Program-made: the position numbers and the translations under genes
In this document: positions 19,480 through 27,650 of the stretch, piece by piece
Layout of the letters: each line of letters starts with the position of its first letter
Numbering within the stretch: position 1 is the first letter of the stretch
From: Thalassospira lucentensis
GTDB lineage: Bacteria; Pseudomonadota; Alphaproteobacteria; Rhodospirillales; Thalassospiraceae
DNA length: 64,000 nt
Reading direction: 5' to 3'
Assembly (NCBI RefSeq): GCF_032921865.1
Contig: NZ_CP136684.1
Coordinates: forward strand, 1,160,501 to 1,224,500
The notes under the pieces: generated by a model
The model's database searches: none
Told to the model about the DNA's origin: nothing
The model's input: only the letters and a program-made list of their open reading frames with translations

Positions 19480-19860
19480 TTAGGCCAGACCGATAATCCA
19501 GGTAAGAATGGTCAGCACGACTGCCGCGCCAAGGACGATCGGGTTGCCTTTTGCGGCACCCTCATTCGTCAGGCCGCGACCGGTATCCCAGACAAGGTGC
19601 CGGACACCGTTGCAAGCGTGGTAATAAAAAGCCGCCGTCCAACCGAACAGCAGCAGCAGACCAAACCACGAGGTGAAAAATGCGTGATAGCCGTTAAAGG
19701 CGTCACGACCAGCGCCGGCACCAATCAGCCAGGACGCCAGAAATACGAAACCAATGGCAAGGCCGACACCCATCGCACGGAACGAAATGGACATCTTTGC
19801 TGCCATCGGAAGCCGGTACACCTGCAAGTGCGGAGACAGCGGCCGATTGGCTTTGCTCAT
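19480..19860 (-). CDS. sdhC: Succinate dehydrogenase cytochrome b556 subunit
   Basis: Cytochrome b subunit of complex II, 126 residues with three transmembrane segments. It starts with the family motif RPLSPHLQVYRLP and carries the heme-binding His in HACNGVRHLVWDTG. The ATG at 19860 has AAGAGG about ten bases upstream and is preferred to an alternative at 19881. First gene of sdhCDAB; the 273-base region upstream holds its promoter and a structured leader. Confidence 0.96.
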   Translation of the reverse strand: MSKANRPLSPHLQVYRLPMAAKMSISFRAMGVGLAIGFVFLASWLIGAGAGRDAFNGYHAFFTSWFGLLLLFGWTAAFYYHACNGVRHLVWDTGRGLTNEGAAKGNPIVLGAAVVLTILTWIIGLA

Positions 19861-20018
19861 AGCGGATTTGCCTCTTCTCAAAGTAGCTGGCGGGAAAGCA
19901 GGGTTTATTTACCCATGCAACGGGATTGAGTCAATCTAGACACCTTTGAAATCCAAAGAAATCCGCGATCAAATTCCGTTTTCGCCTCGGTTAAACTACG
20001 TAGGTTGACCTCTCATAT

Positions 20019-20073
20019 GCCGTTTGCGACCCGCGGGAAGGGCCAAGGGTTTCCCCTTTACGCAGAAAACGGC
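20019..20073 (-). other. Structured element upstream of sdhC
   Basis: A long imperfect inverted repeat: GCCGTTT (20019-20025) pairs with AAACGGC (20067-20073), with inner GCG/CGC and GGGAA/TTCCC pairs, about 160 bases upstream of the sdhC ATG and 60 bases past the mch stop. No T-run follows on the minus strand, so it is not a typical terminator. It could be an operator or a folded leader of the sdh transcript. The remainder of 19861-20133 shows nothing else that I can define. Confidence 0.4.
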
Positions 20074-20133
20074 GTAACGTGCTTTTAGCAATCGCACAAT
20101 TAGACCTTATTACGCAAGACTGCAGCTGCCAGA

Positions 20134-21186
20134 TTATCTGGGAATTAAAACCGTATAATCAAAGTCCAGAAGAACGCCGGAGTCATATTTTCCTTCGGCG
20201 TCACGTAACGGAAAGTCAGATGCCTGACCATCCCGCACCGCAACAAGACGCAAACGAAGGGCCCCCAAGTCACGCCGTCCCGGAATTTCAAACTTGTCGA
20301 GCACCTCGGTCCAGGCAAACACCGTATCCCCGGCAAAGGCCGGATTGGCATGCGCACCCGCATTAATCGCGGCAATTCGGAAACCGTTGCCAAGCCCGTT
20401 AAAGGACAATGCCCGTGCCAGTGAAATGATGTGCCCGCCATAAATCAGCCGCTTGCCAAACCGCCCGGCACCTGCCGCGACCTGATCAAAGTGGACCTTG
20501 GCCGTGTTCTGGTAAAGCCGGGTGGCGATCTGGTGCTCGGCTTCCTCGATGGTCATGCCATCAATGTGATCGATTTTCTCGCCAATCGCATAGTCATCCC
20601 AGCAATGGGGCGATCCAGCCAATTCAAAATCATAGGCCGACAGATCGAGGCTTTTGGGGATTTGCAATGCCTCGGGCGCAACAACACCCGGCAATTCAGG
20701 AAGTACAGTTTCAGGTGTCGGTGCGCTTTCATCACGTTTGTGCACCATGACCCAGCGATTGTAATCCAGCACCATCTCGCCACGCTGATTACGACCGACG
20801 GAGTTGACGTAAACCACCCCGGTCTTGCCGTTCGAGTTTTCCTTGAGCCCGATCACGGTCGATACCGTGCCGACCGTATCCCCCGGATAGACCGGCGCGC
20901 CAAATACCCCGCCCGCATAACCAAGATTGGCAACCGCATTTAACGACACATCCGGCACGGTTTTGCCAAAAACCATGTGAAATGCCAGAAGATCATCCAC
21001 CGGCGCGCCATCGAACCCGATCCGGCGGGCAAATTCATCCGATGACTGCACCGCAAAACGGGAACCATAAAGCCCGGTATAAAGGGCGACATCGCCGCTC
21101 GTAATCGTGCGCGGTGTCGCGTGGCGGATTTCCTGACCAATACGGAAATCCTCAAAGTAATTTCCGGGATTTGTTTTCGATGCCAT
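20134..21186 (-). CDS. mch: Mesaconyl-CoA hydratase (MaoC-like double hotdog)
   Basis: Predicted to hydrate mesaconyl-C1-CoA reversibly to beta-methylmalyl-CoA in the ethylmalonyl-CoA pathway; 350 residues. There are two MaoC-like hotdog domains. The first begins near YFEDFRIGQEIRHATPRTI and the second near CWDDYAIGEKIDH; YGGHIISLARAL lies in the second. Length and sequence fit the Rhodobacter and Methylobacterium enzymes. The ATG at 21186 has GGGAGG five bases upstream. It is directly downstream of a CitE-type CoA lyase, the expected partner. A generic MaoC dehydratase is the alternative. Confidence 0.85.
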   Translation of the reverse strand: MASKTNPGNYFEDFRIGQEIRHATPRTITSGDVALYTGLYGSRFAVQSSDEFARRIGFDGAPVDDLLAFHMVFGKTVPDVSLNAVANLGYAGGVFGAPVYPGDTVGTVSTVIGLKENSNGKTGVVYVNSVGRNQRGEMVLDYNRWVMVHKRDESAPTPETVLPELPGVVAPEALQIPKSLDLSAYDFELAGSPHCWDDYAIGEKIDHIDGMTIEEAEHQIATRLYQNTAKVHFDQVAAGAGRFGKRLIYGGHIISLARALSFNGLGNGFRIAAINAGAHANPAFAGDTVFAWTEVLDKFEIPGRRDLGALRLRLVAVRDGQASDFPLRDAEGKYDSGVLLDFDYTVLIPR

Positions 21187-21270
21187 GGTGCCTCCCTGCA
21201 TGTATGGCGCTTGGTCTGACGGGCTGGAAGCCGTTGCTTTTCGCTTTTTTATCCGGCCATGTGGCCGGGC

Positions 21271-22149
21271 TTAAGCCGTGTCCATTTCCGCAATCTGATC
21301 GGCCATCGCGACCAGACGTTTGGCCGAAACCACATGCAAATTCTCGATCAGCTTGCCATCCACCACGACAACGCCTTTGCCCTCTTGGGCTGCTTCCTGA
21401 TGGGCTGCGATGATCTTGCGTGCCCAGGCAATCTCGGTTTCGGCGGGGGCAAATGCGGTATTGGCAGCAGAAATGGTTTTGGGATGGATCAGTGTTTTGC
21501 CATCAAATCCCATTTCGCGCCCCTGCTTACAGGACGCGGCAAAACCATCATCATCCGAAAGATCAAGATGAACGCCATCAAGAATCGCAAGGCCATAGGC
21601 ACGTGCTGCCAGCAGACAAAGACCAAGGCTTGTTATCATCGGCAAACGATCAGGCGTATGGGCACAGTTCAGATCCTTCGCCAGATCGGATGTTCCCATC
21701 ACAAAACCACCAAGACGCGGGTGAGCACCTGCAATTTCTCTGGCATCAAGCATCGCAAGTGGCGTTTCCATCATGCACCAGATACGCATATCTGCGTGCG
21801 CGCCTTCGGCCTCCATGATGGTCGCGACCTGCCGGACCGTATCAGCACTCTCGACCTTGGGCAGCAGAATGGCATCAGCCGATGTTTTGGCCGCAGCCAC
21901 GATATCGGCATATCCCCACGGGGTATTTAATCCGTTGGTCCTGATCTGGATTTCACGTTTGCCATAACCGCCCTCCGCCAGCGCGGAAACAATCTGATTG
22001 CGCGCCACATCCTTTGCATCGGGGGCCACTGCGTCCTCAAGATCAAGGATCAGGCCATCAGCAGGCAGGCTGCGTCCCTTTTCCAGCGCCCGGGCATTGG
22101 AGCCCGGCATATAAAGAACACTGCGACGTGGACGTGCGGTTGCAGCCAT
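21271..22149 (-). CDS. CitE-family CoA ester lyase (malyl/beta-methylmalyl-CoA lyase or malyl-CoA thioesterase)
   Basis: TIM-barrel HpcH/HpaI-CitE enzyme of 292 residues. Motifs are RSVLYMPGSNARALEK, ILDLEDAVAP (metal-binding Asp/Glu), LLPKVES and WCMMETPLAML. Paired with mesaconyl-CoA hydratase it would cleave beta-methylmalyl-CoA to glyoxylate and propionyl-CoA, or hydrolyse (S)-malyl-CoA as the Rhodobacter Mcl2 thioesterase does; the short length leans to the second. It is the first gene of a two-gene unit, with an 84-base gap to mch, and an inverted repeat lies just before its start. Confidence 0.82.
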   Translation of the reverse strand: MAATARPRRSVLYMPGSNARALEKGRSLPADGLILDLEDAVAPDAKDVARNQIVSALAEGGYGKREIQIRTNGLNTPWGYADIVAAAKTSADAILLPKVESADTVRQVATIMEAEGAHADMRIWCMMETPLAMLDAREIAGAHPRLGGFVMGTSDLAKDLNCAHTPDRLPMITSLGLCLLAARAYGLAILDGVHLDLSDDDGFAASCKQGREMGFDGKTLIHPKTISAANTAFAPAETEIAWARKIIAAHQEAAQEGKGVVVVDGKLIENLHVVSAKRLVAMADQIAEMDTA

Positions 22150-22164
22150 CTGGAACTCCCGTTT

Positions 22165-22188
22165 GATAATTTTTGTTCAATAATTATC
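22165..22188. promoter_or_regulatory. Inverted repeat before the CoA lyase-mch unit
   Basis: GATAATT (22165-22171) and AATTATC (22182-22188) form a seven-base inverted repeat with ten bases between arms, 16 bases upstream of the lyase ATG in an AT-rich stretch. Spacing and symmetry suit a dimeric repressor, or the hairpin could be part of the leader. The regulator is unknown. Confidence 0.35.
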
Positions 22189-22292
22189 GATATTGTTTCC
22201 GAAAATTACCGAAACTTGTTTTGCACTGCAAGCCATCTTTTGCGTTGCGGCATAACATTGCCAATCAGAAAATGGCCTAACAATCTCGTGCA

Positions 22293-23186
22293 TCAAAGGT
22301 TCGGGAAAGTGGCACCACGTGCCCCCATCACCGTCACCGTCGCACTACGCCCAGCAACCAACCGGACATTTTCAGGGACGTTATCAAGCGAAACGCGCAC
22401 AGGTACGCGCTGCGCCAGACGGACCCAGCTGAAGGTCGGTTTGACATTTGCAAGGTTTCCGCCTGCACCCGACCGTTCACTATCCTGAATACCGCCCGCA
22501 ATGCTGACCACATGACCATAAATAGCGTCATCTTCTCCCATCAGACGGACTTCGACCTGATCACCGATTGCGATACGCGGCAGTTTGGTTTCCTCGAAAT
22601 AACCAGCGACATAGAATGACTGGCTATCGACCAGAGCAGCAATCGCCTGCCCTGCACCAACATAGTTTCCCCGACGCAACGAGAAATTTGTCAGGATGCC
22701 ATCCACCGGGGCAACAACCTTGGTCCGCGACAAATTCAAAACCGCAAGGTCAAGATCGGCCTTGGCCAGATCCATATCTGCTTGTGCAGTGGCAAGGTTA
22801 GTTGCAACCTGTTCTTTTTTCTGGCGCGATACAACGTCGCTATCCAGCCCCTTGTAGCGTTTCATTTCACGCTGGGCCTGATCCCGTGCGGCGATGGCAC
22901 TTTCAAGCTTCGCCTGTGCCTGATCGACGGCCACCTGATACCGGGCGGGATCAATGGAAAACAGCAAATCCCCGGCGCGAACAATCTGGTTATCGCTAAC
23001 ATGCACCTCACTGACCAGCCCGGCGATATCCGGTGCAATCGCAACAACATCGGCACTAACCCGGCCATCTCGCGTCCAAGGGGAATTCATATAGTAATCA
23101 TACAGCTGATAACCGCCAGCCGATGCCGCCAGAACAAGAACAAGCGTCACCAAAACACGGAGAAAATTGGCAAAAGTCGGTTTCAT
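22293..23186 (-). CDS. HlyD-family periplasmic adaptor of an efflux pump (AaeA-like)
   Basis: Membrane-fusion protein of 297 residues linking the FUSC inner-membrane protein to an outer-membrane channel. It has one N-terminal membrane segment (residues 9-30, FLRVLVTLVLVLAASAGGY), then the biotinyl-lipoyl half-motif VVAIAPDIAGLVSEVHV, a short coiled-coil hairpin (about residues 85-145), and the second half-motif KVVAPVDGILTNFSLRRG. Last gene of the MarR-FUSC-DUF1656-HlyD unit. The usual substrates of such pumps are aromatic acids, but none is identified here. Confidence 0.9.
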   Translation of the reverse strand: MKPTFANFLRVLVTLVLVLAASAGGYQLYDYYMNSPWTRDGRVSADVVAIAPDIAGLVSEVHVSDNQIVRAGDLLFSIDPARYQVAVDQAQAKLESAIAARDQAQREMKRYKGLDSDVVSRQKKEQVATNLATAQADMDLAKADLDLAVLNLSRTKVVAPVDGILTNFSLRRGNYVGAGQAIAALVDSQSFYVAGYFEETKLPRIAIGDQVEVRLMGEDDAIYGHVVSIAGGIQDSERSGAGGNLANVKPTFSWVRLAQRVPVRVSLDNVPENVRLVAGRSATVTVMGARGATFPNL

Positions 23187-23194
23187 ATCATCAC

Positions 23195-23398
23195 CTATTG
23201 AACAAACAATGCCGAAAGCGCGACCAGGATCAGCACGAACAGGGCCAGATCCGTCAAAGCAGGATGCGCGGTTATCTTGTAAAAACCGATCCGCGCAAGG
23301 CCAACATGCAGCACTTTCAGAAAGAACCAGGCGCCAAGCGCCATGAGCAGAAAGGCGGGTACAAACACGCCATAAATATCGACCGTCGGATTGATCAT
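23195..23398 (-). CDS. DUF1656 small membrane protein (AaeX-like)
   Basis: Small inner-membrane protein of 67 residues with two hydrophobic segments (about residues 12-30 and 46-66). DUF1656 proteins, like AaeX, are found between FUSC and HlyD genes of aromatic-acid efflux operons. Their role is unproven. It overlaps the FUSC gene by four bases (ATGA) and is followed by the adaptor gene after eight bases, giving the standard gene order. Confidence 0.9.
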   Translation of the reverse strand: MINPTVDIYGVFVPAFLLMALGAWFFLKVLHVGLARIGFYKITAHPALTDLALFVLILVALSALFVQ

Positions 23399-25488
23399 GC
23401 GGTTTCTCCCATCAGGGGTGGCAGGTCAGGCACAAGTGCCTTTTCTGCCGGGCGATCCAGCTTTGGCGCACCGGTCCGAGACAAGGCACGACGTAGCGCA
23501 ATCAAAGGGATCAGCAATTTACCACGCAATGGTGAGGGCGAAATCGCCACCACGTCGCGCAGGATATTGTCGACTTCTTCAACGATCAGCGGATCGGGCA
23601 GTGCGGAGAAGTCATGACGACGATTATCGAAATGTCGGGCCATGTTACGCAAAACGCCATCAAGCTTTGCTGCGATGCGCCGATCCGCCAGCTCCTTGAA
23701 ACGACGCAGGTCATAAATGCTGGCCGCGATTGAAACCTCGGGCATTGCGCGCATCAGGGTGTCGCGATGGTCCGGTGCGAGTGCCAGCCTCGGCAAAATC
23801 AATCCCTGCCGATCCAGCAGGCGACGGACCATAACCATCCGTGGCAAGCTGACCGTCCCGCGCGCGATTGCACTGATATCGCGCCAGTTCGACATCACCA
23901 GACGCCGGATACTGTCATCTACCGTCACGCTACGGACAAAAGCCGTCACGACCGCGGCAACTGCAAAACCGGCAAGAGAAGCAATTCCGCCATCGAGCAA
24001 AGTCGCAAAATCGCTGCTGTAACTGGTATCGACATTCAGGATCATCACAACATTGACCAGCATCGCCAGAGCAAACCCATAGGTCTGCGGCGAAGTCATC
24101 AACACTCCCAGCAAAAGGAAATAGGGTGCAAACGCCATCACAAGGAGCGGGAAACCATCGATAGCGGGCAAAATCGCAAGGCTGTAGATAATCACTGCAA
24201 CAATTGCCATCGCAGTATAACGGATGAAGCCCTTTAAGGCCGGAACGGGATTATCAAGGAACGACATGATACTGGCACCGACTGCTGCCATCATCGCCGC
24301 CGTCCCACCCGCAGGCCATGCCGTCATGATCCAGAAACCGCACACAAGCAAGGTTGCAATCACCGCCGTCAGGCCGGACCGGAACGCAACACCGTAATCG
24401 CGATGCAAAGCCCGCTCCTGCGCACTATCACGCCAGCGATCCACGACGTCGGCTGGAACATTGTCGACACGCAACCCATCCCACAACCGGCAGCAATCTG
24501 AATAAAAATTCAAAAGCCGATGCAGACGATTACAAAGATTAAGCTGCAACAAGCCATCCCATTCCGATGCATTCGAGAACTCGGCACCATATGCGGCAAT
24601 TCGCGTATGAAGCGCCTGCGCTGACGATCCATCGTAGTGGCCGGTTGCCATATGGATCGCAACATCATCGAGAATGGCCCGCAAATCTTTGGGGACGCTC
24701 CCACTGTAATCGACAAGCGCTGTTATTCTGTCATGAACGGCGAAAAACACAGGCAAAAGAGCGGCTATCGCGCTTTGCAGGGCCTGCAATTGGCGGGTTC
24801 GCCCAGCAAATCGGGACTTTTCATATCCCAGATGAACAGAAAGCCCGTGCAATTCACCAATATCTGCCGCGATGCGTGTCCGGTCCTGATGCAATTTTTC
24901 AGGATCAGAACCGGCATCAAAACTTAGCTTTGCTAGGTCGGCAATATCGCCCATCCAGCCATCAATCCGTGCCGCGACGACCGGTCCGACATGGCGTGGG
25001 AAAATGATATGACTGACAAGTGTGGCACAAATGATGCCAAGCGAAATTTCCTGGACACGCGCAACGGCCGTATCAAAAATAATCCCGGGGTCCGTTACGC
25101 ACGGAAAACCGACAATCGCTGCGGTATAGCCCGCCAGCATGAAAAGGTAGCTTTTGGGCGTCCTGTCCAGTCGGGAAAGATAAAGACAGCCCCCAACCCA
25201 AAGAGCGAGCGCAAGCGAAAGCAGAACAGGCGCATTCACAAGGTTCGGCACCAGCACAATGGCCGCAACCGCCCCAATGATCGTACCGATGACACGATAA
25301 ATCGCCTTGGACGCCAGAACACCGGACAAAGGATGGGCAACGATATAGACCGTTGCCATCGCCCAGACAGGCCGATCAAGATCAAATGCCAGCGCAATGA
25401 ATAATGCAAGAACCGCAGCAGCAAACGTTTTTGCCGAAAACAGCCAGTCAGCACCTTTGAGACGCAGGGCAAGAATATTTGCAAACAT
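23395..25488 (-). CDS. FUSC-family inner-membrane efflux protein (AaeB-like)
   Basis: Fusaric-acid-resistance type efflux protein, 697 residues. It has two blocks of membrane helices (about residues 20-165 and 375-515), each followed by a soluble domain, the duplicated layout of AaeB. GGCLYLSRLDRTPKSYLFMLAGYTA is split between helices near residue 100. It works with the downstream DUF1656 and HlyD proteins to export organic or aromatic acids and is probably controlled by the MarR gene 14 bases upstream. Confidence 0.9.
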   Translation of the reverse strand: MFANILALRLKGADWLFSAKTFAAAVLALFIALAFDLDRPVWAMATVYIVAHPLSGVLASKAIYRVIGTIIGAVAAIVLVPNLVNAPVLLSLALALWVGGCLYLSRLDRTPKSYLFMLAGYTAAIVGFPCVTDPGIIFDTAVARVQEISLGIICATLVSHIIFPRHVGPVVAARIDGWMGDIADLAKLSFDAGSDPEKLHQDRTRIAADIGELHGLSVHLGYEKSRFAGRTRQLQALQSAIAALLPVFFAVHDRITALVDYSGSVPKDLRAILDDVAIHMATGHYDGSSAQALHTRIAAYGAEFSNASEWDGLLQLNLCNRLHRLLNFYSDCCRLWDGLRVDNVPADVVDRWRDSAQERALHRDYGVAFRSGLTAVIATLLVCGFWIMTAWPAGGTAAMMAAVGASIMSFLDNPVPALKGFIRYTAMAIVAVIIYSLAILPAIDGFPLLVMAFAPYFLLLGVLMTSPQTYGFALAMLVNVVMILNVDTSYSSDFATLLDGGIASLAGFAVAAVVTAFVRSVTVDDSIRRLVMSNWRDISAIARGTVSLPRMVMVRRLLDRQGLILPRLALAPDHRDTLMRAMPEVSIAASIYDLRRFKELADRRIAAKLDGVLRNMARHFDNRRHDFSALPDPLIVEEVDNILRDVVAISPSPLRGKLLIPLIALRRALSRTGAPKLDRPAEKALVPDLPPLMGETA

Positions 25489-25502
25489 CCTGTCCCCCTC
25501 CT

Positions 25503-25961
25503 CTAAGCTTCGCTGTCGCGTTGCGCCAGCTTGCCAAGCAATTGCTGCATGACATCAAGCGTGGTCGCAAGATTTTCGGGGTCGATATCCACCGTCAGTT
25601 CGTTGCGGATATCGGCAAGAATGACTTCGATCTCGGCGGCTTTGTCTTTGCCTGCTGCCGTCAGCGCAACCATTTTGGCACGCCGGTCGCTCAGATCGCA
25701 AACCCGGGAAATGAGCCCGTCGCGTTCCAGCGCATCAATAACCCGCACAAGCGATGGGCCTTCAACACCTATCTCATCTGCGATCAAACCTTGCCGCACC
25801 GGACCGGCTGCCCGATTGAGAACAATCAGGGGCATCACCATGGTTTGAGACAGCCCATGCGACTGCAATGTGCGGTCAATCTCGCGCCGCCAACAGCGTG
25901 CGACACGCATCAACGTGCTTCCAAGGCTCAGATAAGGGGTATCGGGATCATTGTTTTCCAT
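25503..25961 (-). CDS. MarR-family transcriptional regulator of the efflux operon
   Basis: Winged-helix repressor, about 152 residues. The recognition region is VRQGLIADEIGVEGPSLVRVIDALERDGLI, split over helices 3 and 4, followed by the wing CDLSDRRAKMVALT with the conserved Asp-Arg-Arg. It is the first gene of the efflux unit. The ATG at 25961 is preferred to an in-frame TTG at 25967. A 10-base palindrome flanking a TATAAT box lies 24-54 bases upstream, which suggests autorepression with relief by an aromatic ligand. Confidence 0.92.
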   Translation of the reverse strand: MENNDPDTPYLSLGSTLMRVARCWRREIDRTLQSHGLSQTMVMPLIVLNRAAGPVRQGLIADEIGVEGPSLVRVIDALERDGLISRVCDLSDRRAKMVALTAAGKDKAAEIEVILADIRNELTVDIDPENLATTLDVMQQLLGKLAQRDSEA

Positions 25962-25984
25962 GCGCAAAACATAACAGAAAAATT

Positions 25985-26015
25985 AGATAGGATTCTAACT
26001 ATTATAATCCTATCT
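25985..26015 (-). promoter_or_regulatory. MarR-type operator overlapping the efflux operon promoter
   Basis: Perfect 10-base arms AGATAGGATT (25985-25994) and AATCCTATCT (26006-26015) with an 11-base centre. On the minus strand the centre edge contains TATAAT (26006-26001), a perfect -10 box, placing a start site near 25994 and a leader of about 33 bases. A dimer bound here would cover the polymerase site. No good -35 box is visible. Confidence 0.65.
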
Positions 26016-26102
26016 GTTATGCGTCACGGGCATAAATCCACCCCTGCACATGGCAGAATGAAAATTATCAATCTATATTCAATGAGTTAAACAATGGCCG
26101 CG

Positions 26103-27233
26103 CTATTGAGCCTTACCAAACAGGCCCGACAACAGCAGACCCGTCACAGGTGGCACCTCGTTTAACGCCCGACCATTGGACAGAAAAACAATCGTGACAC
26201 CCTGCTTCGGAAACCACGAAAATTCCGCGGAATACCCGAAATAAATTCCATCATGTCCCCAGACCGGACCCCAGTCGGTATTGCCGATCATCATGCCATA
26301 GCCATAGGAACCTTCCCCGGCAAACAGCGTATCGGTCGTCGCACGTTCCAGTGCATTCGAGCCAAGCAGAATGCCATCTGCAAACAGAGCCCGCCCGAAT
26401 TTCAAAAGGTCTTCTGCAGTTGAAATCACCCCGCCATCGGCTAACTGATCACCAACATCAAAATCAGTCACATCCTCAAGCTTGCCATCCCCATTGGCAT
26501 CATCGAAACCACGCGCCAGATCATCGGGTCGCGGATACCGGCCAAAGGATGTATTGCGCATTTCAGCGGGTTCGAAAATCCGCCGATTAAACACTGCTTC
26601 GATATGATCACCCTCGACCTGCTCAATCAAAACGCCCAGCAGGATGTAATTGCTGTTAGACGGATTATATTGCGTTCCGGGCTTGAAATGTGCCTCGCGG
26701 CCCGCAATCAGCGGCAGCAATTCGCGATTACGCCATCCATGCTGGGGATCGCGCCCAACCAGCTCAAAGAAAAACTCCCCATCCAGATAATCGGGAATGC
26801 CCGAGCTGTTGCGCAAAAGATCGCGGATGGTGGCAATTCTGGCGTTGGCAATCTTGTCGCGAAACTCTTCGGGAAGCCATTTGGCAATCGGATCAGCAAG
26901 ATCAATCCGCTTTTCAGATGCCAGCTGCAACACGACCACCGCGGTCATCATCTTGGTCAGCGACCCGATATAGAACTGCCTTTCCCGGGTCATGCCCTTG
27001 TCAGGATTTACCGCAGCATATCCGGTCGCGGCGAAGCGCATCTGGCCGTCACCATAACCAATGCCGATCACTGCCCCCGGCAAACCGGCCTGCTCGACAT
27101 ATTGCCGCAGAAATTTGACCAGCGGATCGCCCGGTTCTGTTTTTTCCGCGGCATACGCCACCTGCGATGCCGATAGCGCGGCGATCAGCATAAAAAGCAC
27201 CGGCATCCAAAGCCGCCAAAGGCCTGCAATCAC
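26103..27233 (-). CDS. Secreted serine hydrolase, beta-lactamase class C/DD-peptidase fold
   Basis: Predicted periplasmic or secreted serine hydrolase, about 376 residues from the GTG at 27233 (RBS GGGGA seven bases upstream; ATG 27272 is an alternative without one). A signal peptide ends near SASQVAYA. The active-site SxxK is SLTK and the third motif is HDG in VWGHDGIYFGYS. The second motif, normally YSN or YxN, reads PSN, the tyrosine position being proline. Esterase, DD-carboxypeptidase or beta-lactamase-like activity are all possible; none can be claimed. It begins 62 bases downstream of a candidate immunity gene. Confidence 0.82.
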   Translation of the reverse strand: MIAGLWRLWMPVLFMLIAALSASQVAYAAEKTEPGDPLVKFLRQYVEQAGLPGAVIGIGYGDGQMRFAATGYAAVNPDKGMTRERQFYIGSLTKMMTAVVVLQLASEKRIDLADPIAKWLPEEFRDKIANARIATIRDLLRNSSGIPDYLDGEFFFELVGRDPQHGWRNRELLPLIAGREAHFKPGTQYNPSNSNYILLGVLIEQVEGDHIEAVFNRRIFEPAEMRNTSFGRYPRPDDLARGFDDANGDGKLEDVTDFDVGDQLADGGVISTAEDLLKFGRALFADGILLGSNALERATTDTLFAGEGSYGYGMMIGNTDWGPVWGHDGIYFGYSAEFSWFPKQGVTIVFLSNGRALNEVPPVTGLLLSGLFGKAQ

Positions 27234-27295
27234 GATTTTGTCCCCGCAAAACGTCAAATTTGGCGCCAGCATTGATCAAATTGCTTATCGGCTGG

Positions 27296-27628
27296 TTAAC
27301 CCGTTGATTTATCCATCTGTTTTATCCATGAGACCAGTGCTGCACGAAATTCCGAAGACGGCACCCAGACAATCTCCTCGCCCTGCTCTTCATATGCCGG
27401 GGCAATTTCACAAATGGCCGGGTCCACTTTTAAAATATAGGCATTCATTGCCATCTCCCAATGGCCTTCGTCGCCATTGATGATGGCATCTACCCGATCA
27501 AGCACGACTTGCGCCCATTCCGGCGCATTCTGAATATCCAGAACAAGACAGGCGGCGATGCGATCATGCCCTTCATCGCCAACAATCCTGCCTGGCCAAT
27601 CGGGTACCATCATTTCACCGCCTGCCAT
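27296..27628 (-). CDS. Small acidic protein, candidate immunity partner of the EndoU-like protein
   Basis: Uncharacterised 110-residue acidic protein with no signal peptide, so it should be cytoplasmic. It has two conserved-looking blocks, GHWEMAMNAYILKVD and WVPSSEFRAALVSWIKQM. The general pattern recalls small YacL-like or immunity-type proteins, but I do not recognise a defined family. The ATG at 27628 has GAGG seven bases upstream; a TTG two codons earlier is less likely. It starts 22 bases after the stop of the secreted EndoU-like gene, in the position and size typical for an immunity gene. The role is inferred from context only. Confidence 0.55.
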   Translation of the reverse strand: MAGGEMMVPDWPGRIVGDEGHDRIAACLVLDIQNAPEWAQVVLDRVDAIINGDEGHWEMAMNAYILKVDPAICEIAPAYEEQGEEIVWVPSSEFRAALVSWIKQMDKSTG

Positions 27629-27650
27629 TTTCAAGCCTCACATTTCGCGG

